Assembly (NCBI GenBank): GCA_030533315.1
Contig: JAUNJL010000111.1
Span: forward strand, 1-5,760
Source of the DNA: Eubacteriales bacterium
Lineage (GTDB): Bacteria; Bacillota_A; Clostridia; Lachnospirales; Lachnospiraceae
Length of the DNA stretch: 5,760 bases
Direction: 5' to 3'
Both the position numbers and the translations under genes were made by a program. Positions 1-5,689 of the stretch are shown piece by piece (positions within the stretch are counted from its first letter, which is position 1; every line of letters starts with the position of its first letter). The notes under the pieces were generated by a model, which was not told the DNA's origin, did no database searches, and saw only the letters and a program-made list of their open reading frames with translations.

Positions 1-75
1 CACTTGGGGGTCCGGGCAGTTTTGGGGCAGCCCGGGGCGGAGTGTGCCGGGGCCTGCAGGCCGGCGGTGGGAGGA
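1..75. other. Region downstream of guaD, no gene recognised
   Basis: This very GC-rich stretch follows the guaD stop codon. It holds a perfect inverted repeat, CCGGGC at 12-17 with GCCCGG at 30-35, and a 12-bp palindrome GGCCTGCAGGCC at 51-62. Neither is followed by a T tract on the minus strand, so neither reads as a clear intrinsic terminator. No start codon with a ribosome binding site is visible. Whether guaD is monocistronic cannot be told from the window. Confidence 0.4.
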
Positions 76-1356
76 TCAAAGGAGCTTGCGCCCTTTCACG
101 TATTTGCCTGCAAGATTTCGGTCATCGGACAGATAGACCAGCCGTTCCAGCCGCTCCTTTGGGGTGAGGGGCTGGGGATGGGGAAGGTTTTCATCGGTGA
201 GGACCAGTGCGTCGAAATCATAGCCCTCCTGGAAAGAGCCCACCTTGCCGAAAAAGGCGCCGCCTCCAAGGGTGGCCATGAAAAAGGCTTCCTCCAGGGT
301 CAGGGGCTTTTGGGAGGCGTCCACCAGGCGCCACCGGAGCTTGGAGACCTGGATGGCGTCCGCCATGGCCCGGAAGAGGGAAAGGGAGCAGCCCCCTGCG
401 ACATCGCTTCCAAGGCCGATGCGGAGCCCTTCTTCCAGATAGCGGCGCACCGGGGCGATACCGGAGGCAATGTTGGTGTTGGACTGGGGACAGTGGGCCA
501 CGAAGACGCCCCGATCCTTTATGAGGGCGATCTCCTCCTCGCTGGAGTACACACAGTGGGCCATGACCGTGGGGCAGTCCTCTCCGCCAAAAAGCCCGAA
601 CTGGCGGTAGGCGTCCCCGTAAAAACGGCTGGAGGGACAAAGCTGCTTCACCCAGGCGATCTCGTCCTTGTTCTCGGACAGATGGGACTGCACCGGCAGG
701 CCATACTGCCTTTGGATGGCGGAAAGCTCCCTCATCAGCTCATCGCTGCAGGAGGGGATGAACCGGGGAGTTAGGATGGGGCGGGTGTTTTCGCAGCTCC
801 CCAATACCTGGCCGAGCCACCGTCTCGTGTCGTCGGCGGAGGCCCTGGCACTTTCCTCCTGCAGGAGAGGCGAGCCATTTCGGTCCATGTTTACCTTTCC
901 CACCAGGGTCACCAGTCCGGTTTCCTCCAGAAGCTTCATGAGAAGTACCGTGGCCTCGGAATGGAGAGTGGCGAACACGCAGGCCCTGGTGGTAGGGCTG
1001 CGCTTCAGATCTTGGGCAAAGATGGAATAGGCCTTTTGGGCGTAATCCAGATCCCGATACCTGGCCTCCTGGGGAAAGGTCACGGTGTTCAGCCACTCCA
1101 GAAGCTCCATGTCCATGGAGGTGCCCCGATAGCTGTACTGGGGAGCGTGGACGTGCAGGTCTGTAAAGCCGGGAACGATCAGGTTCTCGCCCTGATCGTA
1201 GACGGGAACTCCCTTATATTTTTCCGGAAGGACAGGGAAGACGCCTGCGGAGACTCCGTTTTCACAAAGGACGCAGCCCTTCTCCGTGATGGATAAATGC
1301 CTGGCGTCCAGGGAATAAAGGATGGTGCCCTTTAGGGCGAATGTGGTGCTGGTCAT
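76..1356 (-). CDS. guaD: Guanine deaminase (amidohydrolase superfamily)
   Basis: A cytosolic zinc enzyme that hydrolyses guanine to xanthine and ammonia, the entry step of guanine catabolism. The 426-residue length is normal for the family. The amidohydrolase signature PGFTDLHVHAPQY (residues 62-74) supplies metal ligands H68 and H70 and the family-typical glutamine Q73. The guanine-deaminase block LLEWLNTVTFPQE follows at about 85-97. By family homology R198 (TPRF) should contact the purine, H225 and E228 (SHLSEN) and H267 (MAHCVYS) complete the metal/catalytic site, and D318 (GLGSDVAGG) is the final metal ligand. No key residue is missing. The frame stays open upstream to 1539, but the ATG at 1356 is preferred: AGGAGG at 1365-1370 is well spaced, homology begins here, and the -10 promoter lies downstream of the upper ATG. 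It is divergent from the permease gene. Another amidohydrolase is possible but unlikely given the APQY and EWLN motifs. Confidence 0.93.
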   Translation of the reverse strand: MTSTTFALKGTILYSLDARHLSITEKGCVLCENGVSAGVFPVLPEKYKGVPVYDQGENLIVPGFTDLHVHAPQYSYRGTSMDMELLEWLNTVTFPQEARYRDLDYAQKAYSIFAQDLKRSPTTRACVFATLHSEATVLLMKLLEETGLVTLVGKVNMDRNGSPLLQEESARASADDTRRWLGQVLGSCENTRPILTPRFIPSCSDELMRELSAIQRQYGLPVQSHLSENKDEIAWVKQLCPSSRFYGDAYRQFGLFGGEDCPTVMAHCVYSSEEEIALIKDRGVFVAHCPQSNTNIASGIAPVRRYLEEGLRIGLGSDVAGGCSLSLFRAMADAIQVSKLRWRLVDASQKPLTLEEAFFMATLGGGAFFGKVGSFQEGYDFDALVLTDENLPHPQPLTPKERLERLVYLSDDRNLAGKYVKGRKLL

Positions 1357-1510
1357 GATAGACTCCTCCTTTTTTGAAAGGCTGAAAAAACAAGGGGCAG
1401 CAGTCCGGCTGGCGGAAAAACCTCTTAGGACTGTTCCGGCGAAGCGGCGCCGGCCGGCCCGTGCCGCTTCGTCCTGGACTTCCTGGAGCCGATGGACGGC
1501 GGGCTGTACT
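1357..1510 (-). promoter_or_regulatory. Structured 5' leader of guaD with possible RBS sequestration
   Basis: From the predicted start of transcription to the guaD ATG there is a leader of about 150 nt with several possible stems. A perfect 9-bp GC-rich stem pairs 1463-1471 with 1440-1448. CAGTCC (1433-1428) can pair with GGACTG (1406-1401). Nearest the gene, CCCC-TTG-TTTTTT (1397-1385) can fold back on AAAAAAGGAGG (1375-1365), burying the Shine-Dalgarno in an imperfect hairpin. Two TCCAGGA heptamers, 9 bp apart, lie near 1472-1487. I could not match it to a known purine or other riboswitch consensus. The pairings are seen; the control function is inferred. Confidence 0.35.
1440..1471 (-). 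repeat. GC-rich inverted repeat in the guaD leader
   Basis: CGAAGCGGC and GCCGCTTCG (transcript sense) form a perfect 9-bp inverted repeat around a 14-nt loop that contains GGCCGGCC. No U tract follows directly, so it is not a standard terminator. It is the strongest single stem in the leader. Confidence 0.7.
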
Positions 1511-1516
1511 GAGGGA

Positions 1517-1546
1517 AGTATAACATATTTTTCCCTCATAAGACAA
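1517..1546 (-). promoter_or_regulatory. guaD promoter, sigma-A type with extended -10
   Basis: On the minus strand TTGTCT (1546-1541) is followed after 18 bp by TATACT (1522-1517). The 18-bp spacer ends in TGT, giving the extended -10 form TGnTATACT. The -10 box matches 5 of 6 and the -35 box 4 of 6 consensus bases. Transcription would begin near 1510. Confidence 0.6.
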
Positions 1547-1595
1547 GCGGCACACAGAGGTTGAATCAGACGAGACCGGGGTGCAGGAGGGAAGA

Positions 1596-1625
1596 GAAAA
1601 CCCTTCTATGCAAAAAAGGGGTTTC
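1596..1625. repeat. Imperfect inverted repeat beside the permease promoter
   Basis: GAAAACCCTT (1596-1605) and AAGGGGTTTC (1616-1625) form a 10-bp inverted repeat with one mismatch and a 10-nt centre. It covers the -35 zone of the permease promoter and ends 2 bp before its TG extension. It could be an operator, or a weak stop for upstream plus-strand transcription, though no T tract follows. Confidence 0.4.
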
Positions 1626-1626
1626 G

Positions 1627-1664
1627 TGGTATAATGGGCCGGACAGTGTATACATATCGGGAGG
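1627..1664 (+). promoter_or_regulatory. Permease promoter (extended -10) and ribosome binding site
   Basis: A perfect extended -10, TGGTATAAT, lies at 1627-1635. At 17 bp upstream the sequence TATGCA (1607-1612) is a poor -35, as is common for extended -10 promoters. Transcription would start near 1642, giving a leader of about 29 nt. GGGAGG at 1659-1664, 6 nt before the ATG, is a strong Shine-Dalgarno site. An 8-bp palindrome TGTATACA at 1647-1654 lies in between. Confidence 0.65.
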
Positions 1665-1670
1665 TGTGAT

Positions 1671-2822
1671 ATGGATTTTAATAAAGAAAATATGAGAAAG
1701 ATGACCTGGCTGATCACCTTTGCGGTGGTGCTTTACGTGGGGGTGCGGAATCTGGACGTGGTCCTGGGTTTTTTGGGGAGTCTTTGGGGGCTGATCTTTC
1801 CTTTTGTCATCGGATGTGCCATCGCTTTTGTCCTGAACGTTCCCATGGCCTTTGTGGAGCGTAATCTTTTTGGAGGGGCAAAGGACAAGAGGAACAGGAA
1901 GGCGGCAAAAATAGCGCGTCCCGTCAGCCTTTGTCTGTCGGTGCTGTTCGTGGCTCTGTTGATCGTGGTGGTTTTTCAGGTGGTGGTTCCGGAGCTGGCA
2001 TCCACCTTTGTCAGCGTGGTCAAGGCCGTGGAAAACAGCATCCCGAAGCTGCAGAGCTGGGCGGAGGAGACCTTCCATAAGGATTCCCTCATCGTGAGCT
2101 GGCTGGACTCCCTGGATTTCCAGCCGGAAAAGATGCTGGACTCTGCGGCCGGTATGCTGAAAAACGGAGTCAACAACATCCTTTCCTCCACCATCAGCGT
2201 GACGAAAGGGATTGTCAACGTGTTTGTGAATTTTGGTATAGGCTTCGTCTTTGCCTGCTACATCCTTCTCCAAAAGGAGAAGCTGACGCTTCAGGTGAAA
2301 AAAGCGGCCTACGCCATTTTGCCGGAAAGGGCTGTCAAATACATTTTGCACGTGTGTGAGATCGCCTACCGCATTTTCGCCAGCTTTATCACCGGCCAGT
2401 GCATCGAGGCGGTGATCCTCGGCTTCATGTTTTTCGTGGTCCTGTCGGTGGGAAGATTCCCCTACGCCATGCTCATCGGAGTGCTCATCAGCTTTACGGC
2501 CCTGATCCCGGTTTTCGGCGCCTTTATCGGCTGTGCGGTGGGCTGCCTTTTGATCCTGATGGAAAGCCCCATGAAGGCCGTCGTGTTCCTGGGCATTTTC
2601 CTGCTTCTGCAGCAGATCGAGGGAAACCTGATCTACCCCCATGTGGTGGGAGGATCCGTGGGGCTTCCGGCTATCTGGGTGCTGGTGGCGGTGACTCTGG
2701 GCGGCAGCCTGATGGGTGTGGCCGGGATGCTGATCTTCATCCCGGCGGTGTCGGTCTGCTACACCCTGTTTCGGGAGTGGGTGTACGGCCGCCTAAAAGA
2801 AAAAAAGATCAAGGTATCCTGA
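1671..2822 (+). CDS. AI-2E/PerM-family membrane permease
   Basis: A polytopic inner-membrane protein of 383 residues, the usual size for the AI-2E transporter (formerly UPF0118) family. Hydrophobic segments lie at about 11-25, 37-58, 84-106, 180-200, 241-260, 264-295, 301-315 and 330-362, with a longer polar segment between about 115 and 178, as is typical of the family. The C-terminal half carries the family hallmarks: a Gly/Pro-rich stretch LIPVFGAFIGCAVG (278-291) and QQIEGNLIYPHVVG (314-327) followed by GLPAIWVL (331-338). The tail is basic (RLKEKKIKVS). Family members have been linked to autoinducer-2 export, Na+(Li+)/H+ exchange or permease roles. The substrate cannot be read from the sequence, so no symbol is given. 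The start is fixed by GGGAGG six bases upstream. It is a single-gene unit between its own promoter and terminator, with no visible link to the arginine genes. Confidence 0.88.
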   Translation: MDFNKENMRKMTWLITFAVVLYVGVRNLDVVLGFLGSLWGLIFPFVIGCAIAFVLNVPMAFVERNLFGGAKDKRNRKAAKIARPVSLCLSVLFVALLIVVVFQVVVPELASTFVSVVKAVENSIPKLQSWAEETFHKDSLIVSWLDSLDFQPEKMLDSAAGMLKNGVNNILSSTISVTKGIVNVFVNFGIGFVFACYILLQKEKLTLQVKKAAYAILPERAVKYILHVCEIAYRIFASFITGQCIEAVILGFMFFVVLSVGRFPYAMLIGVLISFTALIPVFGAFIGCAVGCLLILMESPMKAVVFLGIFLLLQQIEGNLIYPHVVGGSVGLPAIWVLVAVTLGGSLMGVAGMLIFIPAVSVCYTLFREWVYGRLKEKKIKVS

Positions 2823-2852
2823 CCGGCCTTCAAGGAGGCAATGGAAAAAGTC

Positions 2853-2897
2853 AAAAGCGCTCCTTTTCCCTGTCACAAGGGAAAAGGGGCGCTTTTT
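2853..2897. terminator. Strong intrinsic terminator, probably bidirectional
   Basis: Arms 2853-2871 and 2878-2896 pair over 19 bp with a single T-G wobble position around a 6-nt loop, GTCACA. The base of the stem is AAAAGCGC/GCGCTTTT and a T run ends at 2897 on the plus strand. On the minus strand the stem also ends in TTTT, with CTTTTT two bases further on. It sits between the convergent permease and argG genes and can serve both. Confidence 0.9.
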
Positions 2898-2945
2898 GGC
2901 TATGCGTCTTTTGAGACAGACAAGGCATTTTTAAGTCCGCCTGAT

Positions 2946-4169
2946 TTATTTTAGCTTTTCATTTTCCGCCATCTTCATAGCCCGCACTTTCAGGGGCAGA
3001 CCGAAAAGAGTGATGAACCCGTCGGCGTCGTGGTGGTTGTAAAGATCGCCGGTGGTGAAGGAGGCCAGGGACTCGTTGTACAGGCTGTAGGGGGAGGTGG
3101 TTCCGGCTTTGATGATGTTGCCCTTGTAAAGCTTCAGCTTCACTTCCCCGGTCACGTACTTCTGGGTGGACTCCACGAAGGCCTGGATGGCCTCCCGAAG
3201 GGGAGTGAACCATTTTCCCTCGTAAACCACCTGGGCAAACTGGCTGCCCAGCTTTTTCTTGGCTTCCATGGTTTCCCGGTCAAGGGTCAGCTCCTCCAGC
3301 TGCTGGTGGGCTTCGGTGAGGATGGTTCCTCCCGGAGTCTCGTAAATGCCGCGGGACTTCATACCTACCACCCGGTTTTCCACGATGTCCACGATACCGA
3401 TCCCGTTTTCTCCGCCCAGACGGTTCAGCTCCGTGATGATCTGGGAGACCTTCATGGCCTTTCCGTTCAAGGTCTTGGGAACGCCGGCCTCAAAGGTGAG
3501 GGAAACTTCCGTCTCTCGGTCAGGAGCGTTCTGGGGAGTCACGCTGAGCACCAGCATATCGTCAAAGTTGGGCGCATGAGAGGGATCCTCCAGCTCCAGG
3601 CCCTCGTGGCTGATGTGCCAGAGATTGCGGTCCCGGCTGTAGCTGTGGCTGGTGTCAAAGGGAAGGTTGATGCCGTGAGCCTGACAGAAGGCAATCTCGT
3701 CCTCCCGGGATTTCATGGTCCAAACATCGGTCATACGCCACGGTGCGATGATCTTCACGTCGGGAGCCAGGGCCTTGATGCTGAGCTCAAAGCGGATCTG
3801 GTCATTTCCTTTTCCGGTAGCGCCGTGACAGATGGCCACAGCACCCTCCTTGCGGGCAATCTCCACCAGCTTACGGGCGATGGCGGGACGGGCCATGGAG
3901 GTGCCCAGCAGGTATTTGTGCTCATAGACGGCGCCGGCCTGCACGCAGGGGGTGATGAACTCCTCGCAGAACTCATCCACGATGTCTTCAATATACAGCT
4001 TGGAAGCCCCGGACATCTTTGCCCTCTCCTGAAGGCCGTCCAGCTCGCTTCCCTGGCCGCAGTTCACGCAGCAGCAGATTACCTCATAATCAAAGTTTTC
4101 CTTCAGCCATGGGATCAGGGCGGTGGTATCCAGGCCGCCGGAATAGGCCAATACGACTTTTTCTTTCAT
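2946..4169 (-). CDS. argG: Argininosuccinate synthase
   Basis: This cytosolic enzyme joins citrulline and aspartate using ATP to give argininosuccinate, AMP and pyrophosphate, the penultimate step of arginine synthesis. The 407-residue length is normal. The N-terminal ATP pyrophosphatase loop AYSGGLDTT lies at residues 8-16. Substrate-binding blocks include YEHKYLLGTSMARP (82-95) and CHGATGKGNDQIRFE (114-128). Further conserved blocks are YSRDRNLWHISHEG (177-190), MKSRGIYETPGG (270-281) and LYKGNI (347-352). No catalytic motif is broken. The ATG at 4169 is chosen because AGGAGG at 4180-4185 lies 10 nt upstream. An in-frame TTG at 4178 would add three residues but sits only one base from that site. 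It is divergent from argC, read from an ARG-box-overlapped promoter, and convergent with the permease gene. Confidence 0.97.
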   Translation of the reverse strand: MKEKVVLAYSGGLDTTALIPWLKENFDYEVICCCVNCGQGSELDGLQERAKMSGASKLYIEDIVDEFCEEFITPCVQAGAVYEHKYLLGTSMARPAIARKLVEIARKEGAVAICHGATGKGNDQIRFELSIKALAPDVKIIAPWRMTDVWTMKSREDEIAFCQAHGINLPFDTSHSYSRDRNLWHISHEGLELEDPSHAPNFDDMLVLSVTPQNAPDRETEVSLTFEAGVPKTLNGKAMKVSQIITELNRLGGENGIGIVDIVENRVVGMKSRGIYETPGGTILTEAHQQLEELTLDRETMEAKKKLGSQFAQVVYEGKWFTPLREAIQAFVESTQKYVTGEVKLKLYKGNIIKAGTTSPYSLYNESLASFTTGDLYNHHDADGFITLFGLPLKVRAMKMAENEKLK

Positions 4170-4294
4170 AATAAACAATCCTCCTGTGATGGTATGGTAT
4201 AATATCTATGCAAATAACCCTGGCGTGTTTTGTATAAATATACATTCTCCGAAGAGGGCCGTCCAACAGCCTGCCCCCGGATAATTGTTTGACA
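4170..4294 (-). other. argG 5' leader
   Basis: This is the predicted untranslated leader of about 125 nt. It contains the Shine-Dalgarno AGGAGG (4180-4185), the perfect ARG-box-like palindrome at 4231-4244 and a 6-bp hairpin pairing 4273-4278 with 4254-4259. A weaker alternative promoter, TTGGAC, 18 bp, TATATT (minus strand, 4266-4237), overlaps the palindrome. No T-box or attenuator signature is seen. Confidence 0.45.
4231..4244. promoter_or_regulatory. ARG-box-like operator in the argG leader
   Basis: TGTATAAATATACA is a perfect inverted repeat of TGTATA around a 2-bp centre. It agrees at 11 of 14 positions with the Bacillus-type ARG box core TGAATAAAAATTCA, with the same half-site spacing. 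ArgR/AhrC-type repressors bind such sites when arginine is plentiful. It lies about 50-63 bp inside the argG transcript, and its centre is 84 bp from the box over the argG -35. Confidence 0.6.
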
Positions 4295-4308
4295 AGGGTT
4301 AATATACA
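4295..4308. promoter_or_regulatory. Degenerate ARG half-box on the argG -10
   Basis: AGGGTTAATATACA carries one good half-site (AATATACA) and agrees with the 4231-4244 box at 10 of 14 positions. Its centre is 20 bp from the neighbouring box at 4315-4328, close to the usual spacing of paired ARG boxes. It covers the argG -10. Confidence 0.4.
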
Positions 4309-4329
4309 ACAGTTTTCATAAATATGCAA
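4301..4329 (-). promoter_or_regulatory. argG promoter
   Basis: On the minus strand TTGCAT (4329-4324), a 17-bp spacer, then TATATT (4306-4301) preceded by TG and followed by AACCC. Transcription would begin near 4294. The same elements, in the same order and spacing, form the argC promoter facing the other way. Upstream of the -35 the minus strand is very T-rich. Confidence 0.6.
4315..4328. promoter_or_regulatory. ARG-box-like operator on the argG -35
   Basis: TTCATAAATATGCA matches the perfect box at 4231-4244 at 11 of 14 positions, including the central ATAAATAT. It overlaps the argG -35 box, so a bound repressor would block RNA polymerase. Confidence 0.5.
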
Positions 4330-4362
4330 GAGAAAAATAAAAAAAGAAGAAAATCAAAAAAA
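4330..4362 (-). promoter_or_regulatory. A/T tract upstream of the argG -35 (UP-element-like)
   Basis: Nearly pure A/G on the plus strand, hence T-rich runs on the minus strand, immediately upstream of the argG -35. Its position and composition fit an UP element that contacts the RNA polymerase alpha subunit. Composition is seen; function is inferred. Confidence 0.35.
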
Positions 4363-4468
4363 GGATGGCGGGCAGGGGCCCGGAAGCCTGTGGATTTTTG
4401 AACTTTCCATTTTTCTCCGCAGCATCGCCGCCTGCCTGGATGATTTTTGTCCGGGTTTTGGGGAAGAT
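4363..4468. other. Core of the argG-argC intergenic region, function unknown
   Basis: This block lies upstream of both promoters. It begins GC-rich and holds two crossing sets of complementary hexamers: GGCAGG (4371-4376) with CCTGCC (4431-4436), and CCCGGA (4379-4384) with TCCGGG (4450-4455). An open frame crosses it from 4365 but has no separate ribosome binding site and runs through the argC promoter. No gene or known element is recognised. Confidence 0.3.
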
Positions 4469-4488
4469 GAAAATAAAGAAAAACACTA

Positions 4489-4517
4489 TTGCATATTATG
4501 CAGAAGAGCTGTATAAT
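4489..4517 (+). promoter_or_regulatory. argC promoter
   Basis: TTGCAT (4489-4494), a 17-bp spacer, then a perfect TATAAT (4512-4517) preceded by TG and followed by AACCCC. An A-rich stretch (about 4469-4486) lies just upstream and may act as an UP element. Transcription would begin near 4524, giving a leader of about 125 nt. Confidence 0.65.
4490..4502. promoter_or_regulatory. ARG-box-like palindrome on the argC -35
   Basis: TGCATATTATGCA is a perfect inverted repeat of TGCATA around one central base. The half-site TATGCA also occurs in the box at 4315-4328. The centre is 1 bp shorter than in the other boxes, which lowers confidence that it is a standard ARG box. It overlaps the -35 and the start of the spacer. 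Confidence 0.5.
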
Positions 4518-4523
4518 AACCCC
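4510..4523. promoter_or_regulatory. Degenerate ARG half-box on the argC -10
   Basis: TGTATAATAACCCC has a perfect left half TGTATAA and a poor right half. Its centre is about 20 bp from the palindrome at 4490-4502. It covers the -10, so the match may partly reflect the TATAAT box itself. Confidence 0.3.
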
Positions 4524-4648
4524 AATGACATGAGGCCGGACCAACGGGTGACCGAAACAGGTGCAGATTCCAGTGTTTTTTTATTTCAGAACGCCCGTTT
4601 TCGGCTGCTTTTTGTCTGGGCGAATACAAAAGGAGGCAAAGGAAAAAA
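4524..4648 (+). other. argC 5' leader and ribosome binding site
   Basis: This predicted leader is rich in T runs, including T7 at about 4577. AGGAGG at 4631-4636 lies 12 nt from the ATG, slightly far; a second purine run, AAAGGA, at 4638-4643 is nearer. An in-frame-open stretch from the ATG at 4530 ends in TGA at 4650-4652, overlapping the argC ATG, but has no ribosome binding site of its own. No T-box or known riboswitch is seen. Confidence 0.45.
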
Positions 4649-5689
4649 ATGATCAAGGCTGGCATTATCGGAGCGACCGGATATGCGGGAAACGAGATCG
4701 TAAGGCTGCTTTTGGGCCATCAGGAGGCGCAGGTGGTCTGGTATGGCTCCAGAAGCTATATTGATAAAAAATACGCATCGATTTATCAGAACTTTTTTCA
4801 GCTGGTGGATGCGGACTGTATGGATGACAACATGGCTCAGCTTGCAGATCAGGTGGACGTGATCTTTACGGCCACGCCCCAGGGGCTGTGCGCTTCTTTG
4901 ATCAATGAGGAGATCCTGTCCAAGACCAAGGTCGTGGACCTGAGCGCTGATTTTCGGATCAAGGACGTGGCGAAATACGAGAAGTGGTACGGGATTTGTC
5001 ACAAAGCGCCCCAGTTCGTGGAGGAGGCCGTGTACGGGCTATGTGAGGTGAACCGCCAGGACATCCAAGGGGCCCGTCTGGTGGCAAATCCCGGGTGCTA
5101 TCCTACCTGCTCCACCCTTTCCATCTACCCTCTTTTAAAGGAGGGCCTCATCGACCCTGCGACCATCATCATCGATGCGAAATCCGGGACCACGGGGGCG
5201 GGAAGAGGAGCGAAGGTTGACAATCTGTACTGTGAGGTCAACGAGAACATCAAGGCCTACGGGGTGGCCTGCCACAGGCACACGCCGGAGATCGAGGATC
5301 AGCTGGGATATGCCTGCGGGCAGGAGGTGACCATCAGCTTTACCCCTCACCTGGTTCCCATGAACAGAGGGATCCTGGTGACGGCTTATGCCTCCCTGGC
5401 AAGGGAGACCACCTACCAGGAGGTGCGGGCCGCCTATGACAAGTATTATGAGAAGGAAACCTTTGTCCGGGTGCTGGAGCCGGAGGTGTGCCCCCAGACG
5501 AAATGGGTGGAGGGCAGCAACTATGTGGATGTGAATTTCAAGCTGGATCAAAGGACAAACCGCATTGTGATCATGGGCGCCATCGATAACCTGGTCAAGG
5601 GGGCGGCGGGACAGGCCGTCCAGAATATGAACCTGATGTTCGGTCTGAAGGAAAGCGAGGGCCTGATGCAGGTGCCGATGTACCCGTAA
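4649..5689 (+). CDS. argC: N-acetyl-gamma-glutamyl-phosphate reductase
   Basis: This cytosolic enzyme reduces N-acetylglutamyl phosphate with NADPH to N-acetylglutamate semialdehyde, the third step of ornithine/arginine synthesis. The 346-residue length is typical of the longer bacterial form. The N-terminal Rossmann loop is GATGYAG (8-14). VDLSADFRIKD (96-106) is a conserved core block. The active-site signature NPGCYPT (147-153) places the catalytic cysteine at C150. SGTTGAGRGAK (179-189) and the catalytic-region HRHTPEI (209-215) follow, and the C-terminal NLVKGAAGQAVQNMN (314-328) packs against the nucleotide domain. Nothing essential is missing. The start is supported by the Rossmann loop beginning at residue 4 and AGGAGG 12 nt upstream. 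It is probably the first gene of an arg operon continuing past the window, since argC commonly leads argJ, argB and argD. It is divergent from argG and shares the ARG-box control region. Confidence 0.97.
   Translation: MIKAGIIGATGYAGNEIVRLLLGHQEAQVVWYGSRSYIDKKYASIYQNFFQLVDADCMDDNMAQLADQVDVIFTATPQGLCASLINEEILSKTKVVDLSADFRIKDVAKYEKWYGICHKAPQFVEEAVYGLCEVNRQDIQGARLVANPGCYPTCSTLSIYPLLKEGLIDPATIIIDAKSGTTGAGRGAKVDNLYCEVNENIKAYGVACHRHTPEIEDQLGYACGQEVTISFTPHLVPMNRGILVTAYASLARETTYQEVRAAYDKYYEKETFVRVLEPEVCPQTKWVEGSNYVDVNFKLDQRTNRIVIMGAIDNLVKGAAGQAVQNMNLMFGLKESEGLMQVPMYP

Noticed and set aside
4..774. Long plus-strand open frame opposite guaD (256 codons), and a similar 390-codon one opposite argG (3030-4202).
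   Set aside because: Both are antisense shadows of well-recognised genes in GC-rich sequence. Their products lack recognisable domains and no ribosome binding sites precede them.
1357..1539. N-terminal extension of guaD by 61 residues to an upstream ATG at 1539.
   Set aside because: The ATG lies upstream of the predicted -10 box, has no ribosome binding site, and the added residues are Arg/Ala-rich and unlike guanine deaminases. The ATG at 1356 has a strong AGGAGG.
2841..2954. A 37-codon plus-strand frame (starting MEKVKSAPFP) with AAGGAGG just before its ATG.
   Set aside because: The ribosome binding site is only two bases from the ATG and the frame runs straight through the terminator hairpin and into the argG stop. 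It is most likely a chance frame over the terminator.
4170..4178. TTG start for argG three codons upstream of the chosen ATG.
   Set aside because: It lies one base from the AGGAGG, too close for initiation, while the ATG at 4169 is 10 nt away.
4289..4294. Perfect TTGACA on the plus strand as a -35 for argC.
   Set aside because: No -10-like sequence lies 16-18 bp downstream (agtttt/gttttc/ttttca), and a complete promoter with a perfect TATAAT exists nearer argC at 4489-4517.
4757..4780. A/T-rich ARG-box-like sequence inside argC (TTGATAAAAAATACGCA).
   Set aside because: It lacks symmetry and matches poorly. The bases are explained by conserved ArgC codons (Y-I-D-K-K-Y).
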